Shown one piece after another: positions 6,392 through 7,042 of a stretch of DNA of 7,042 nucleotides. The notes below the pieces were generated by a model, which worked only from the letters and a program-made list of their open reading frames with translations, searched no databases and was not told the DNA's origin. Source of the DNA: an uncultured Eubacteriales bacterium (lineage in GTDB: Bacteria > Bacillota > Clostridia > Oscillospirales > CAG-272); the NCBI GenBank assembly GCA_934446285.1, contig CAKSEI010000076.1:1-7042 (forward strand), written 5' to 3'. Position 1 is the stretch's first letter; each line of letters opens with the position of its first letter. Both the position numbers and the translations under genes were made by a program.

Positions 6392-6625
6392 ATGAATACC
6401 GGCGACGAACTAAAGGCGATTATCGCGTTGCACGTCGACTGCGACAGTCACCGGGTGACGGATAATACCGAAATATGCGCCGACCTCGGGGCGAGTGAGC
6501 TTGCGTTTGTCCGTATTGTTATAGACATAGAAAAAAAGTTCGGAATTACCGTTCCGGACGAGGATATGAGCGAGCTTTCCACATTCGGTCGTATTAGGGA
6601 TTACGTAGAAAACAAAATAGGCTGA
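6392..6625 (+). CDS. Acyl-carrier-protein-like protein lacking the phosphopantetheine serine
   Basis: A 77-residue protein with the length, acidic character and four-helix pattern of an acyl carrier protein. ICADLGASELAFVRIVIDIE (28-47) is the recognition-helix region, and KKFGITVPDEDMSELSTFG (48-66) matches the classic second half (E-FGI-IPDED). In typical ACPs the helix opens DLGADSL, with the serine of DSL carrying 4'-phosphopantetheine; here it reads DLGASEL, so the modified position is Glu36 and a serine (Ser35) sits one residue earlier. The usual acidic residues after DSL are also absent (Ala38, Phe39, Arg41). It may therefore be unmodified, or modified at Ser35 with a shifted geometry. 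The start directly follows the previous stop (TAAATG) with no close Shine-Dalgarno, pointing to coupling. No fatty-acid or polyketide genes are nearby. Confidence 0.83.
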   Translation: MNTGDELKAIIALHVDCDSHRVTDNTEICADLGASELAFVRIVIDIEKKFGITVPDEDMSELSTFGRIRDYVENKIG

Positions 6626-6648
6626 AGGGGTCGCTGTGCGGCCCTTTT
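6625..6648 (+). terminator. Terminator-like hairpin after the ACP-like gene
   Basis: Bases 6625-6634 pair with 6638-6647 (ten pairs, two of them G-U) around loop TGT, and the stem runs into TTTT (6645-6648). It starts at the last base of the ACP-like gene's stop codon. The T-run is short, but position and stem strength fit an intrinsic terminator for the prfB unit. Confidence 0.65.
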
Positions 6649-6662
6649 CGCTTACGGGTCAC

Positions 6663-6691
6663 TTGTTTTTTGAAGTGGGGTATGGTATAAT
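6663..6691 (+). promoter_or_regulatory. Promoter-like sequence abutting the tandem repeat
   Basis: A perfect TATAAT (6686-6691) preceded by TGG forms an extended -10; a poor -35 (TTGTTT, 6663-6668) lies 17 bp upstream. The last T of the -10 is the first base of repeat unit 1. If active, transcription would begin near 6698, inside the unit's first hairpin, and run through the array. No plus-strand gene follows in the window. The same TGGTATAAT occurs in the prfB promoter. Confidence 0.55.
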
Positions 6692-6865
6692 GTTCGCAGG
6701 AACAATCATGCCGCACTTGCGGCATGATAAAAGCCTTGCGGCTTTGCGCGCCCTTGCGTGCGCTGCGTGCGCACCTGCTCCATTCGCGGCACACGGCGAT
6801 TATCCGCTCTCGGATAACCGTGCCCTGCGGTCACGGCGCTGCCGCTGCCGCCATGCGCCTTAAGA
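6691..6865. repeat. Tandem repeat unit 1 (175 bp, five hairpins)
   Basis: First copy of a GC-rich non-coding unit. Its consecutive dyads are: 6691-6704 (TGTTC/GAACA, loop GCAG); 6705-6728 (ATCATGCCGC with its perfect complement, loop ACTT, 10 bp); 6730-6745 (AAAGCC/GGCTTT, loop TTGC; a GCAA tetraloop on the minus strand); 6758-6774 (GTGCGC/GCGCAC, loop TGCGT, within two tandem copies of TGCGTGCGC); and 6800-6817 (TTATCCG/CGGATAA, loop CTCT). The last 45 bp are GC-rich and end with CTTAAG (6859-6864). Short frames on both strands have no recognisable protein content. Confidence 0.9.
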
Positions 6866-7041
6866 TGTTCGCAGGAACAATCATGCCGCACTTGCGGCAT
6901 GATAAAAGCCTTGCGGCTTTGTGCGCCCTTGCGTGCGCTGCGTGCGCACCTGCTCCATTCGCGGCGCACGGCGGTTATCCGCACGCGGATAACCGTGCCC
7001 ATACGGTCACGGCGCTGTCGCTGCCGCCATGCGCCTTAAGA
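6866..7041. repeat. Tandem repeat unit 2 (176 bp), with a possible third unit at the edge
   Basis: Second copy, directly adjoining the first and differing by seven substitutions and one inserted base (about 95% identity). The first 56 bases, which hold three hairpins, are identical. Differences concentrate around the fifth hairpin and just after it. That hairpin is longer here: ten pairs (6972-6981 with 6986-6995) around loop CACG. The final base of the window, 7042, would be the first base of a third copy, so the array may continue. Confidence 0.9.
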
Positions 7042-7042
7042 T

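Noticed and set aside
6660..6677. Short dyad CACTT/AAGTG around a T-run upstream of the repeat array
   Set aside because: The stem is only five pairs with an eight-base loop and overlaps the promoter-like sequence; too weak to call as a separate feature.
6706..7002. Minus-strand open frame across the repeat array (98 codons)
   Set aside because: Its sequence is only the translation of hairpin arms and recurs out of frame between copies. It is basic and low in complexity and has no ribosome binding site. The plus-strand frame at 6636-6863 is rejected for the same reasons.
6691..7041. CRISPR array
   Set aside because: The units are about 175 bp and adjoin directly; there are no 20-40 bp repeats alternating with unique spacers and no cas genes.
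6626..7042. tRNA or other known structural RNA gene in the right-hand gap
   Set aside because: I looked for a cloverleaf, a TTCGA/GGTTC T-loop block and a 3' CCA and found none; the dyads do not fit a tRNA layout.

Overview
The window looks like a chromosomal piece of an anaerobic Firmicutes (Clostridia) genome. The evidence is strong AAGGAGG-type ribosome binding sites, near-consensus sigma-A promoters, frequent ATA isoleucine codons, moderate GC, a trmK/Nif3 pair joined by an ATGA overlap as in many Firmicutes, and a small DUF1858 redox-disulfide protein typical of anaerobes. Genus-level placement is not possible from the sequence alone.

Minus strand (about 1-3163): one transcription unit runs leftward from a promoter at 3163-3135. 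It encodes a small HIT-family nucleotide hydrolase, then two tandem glycoside hydrolase family 31 paralogues. The second paralogue overlaps the first by 4 bp (ATGA) and runs off the left edge, leaving 400 residues visible. Both keep the predicted catalytic aspartates but differ around the active site.

Plus strand (about 3173-6648): a back-to-back promoter whose -35 lies 9 bp from the leftward one drives a DUF1858 protein, then trmK (tRNA m1A22 methyltransferase) and a Nif3/DUF34 metal-centre protein. A second promoter, with an extended -10, drives prfB (release factor 2). prfB starts at TTG and has no in-frame UGA, so it lacks the classical programmed frameshift. It is followed by a two-helix membrane protein and an acyl-carrier-protein-like gene in which the phosphopantetheine serine is replaced by glutamate. 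A terminator-like hairpin closes this unit.

Right edge (6649-7042): there is no credible gene. The stretch holds a promoter-like sequence and then two tandem copies (175 and 176 bp, about 95% identical) of a GC-rich unit built from five consecutive hairpins, with the first base of a possible third copy at the edge. This array is the least explained part of the window. Everything else is housekeeping or carbohydrate-degradation genes. I see no defence system, CRISPR, transposase, tRNA or rRNA.
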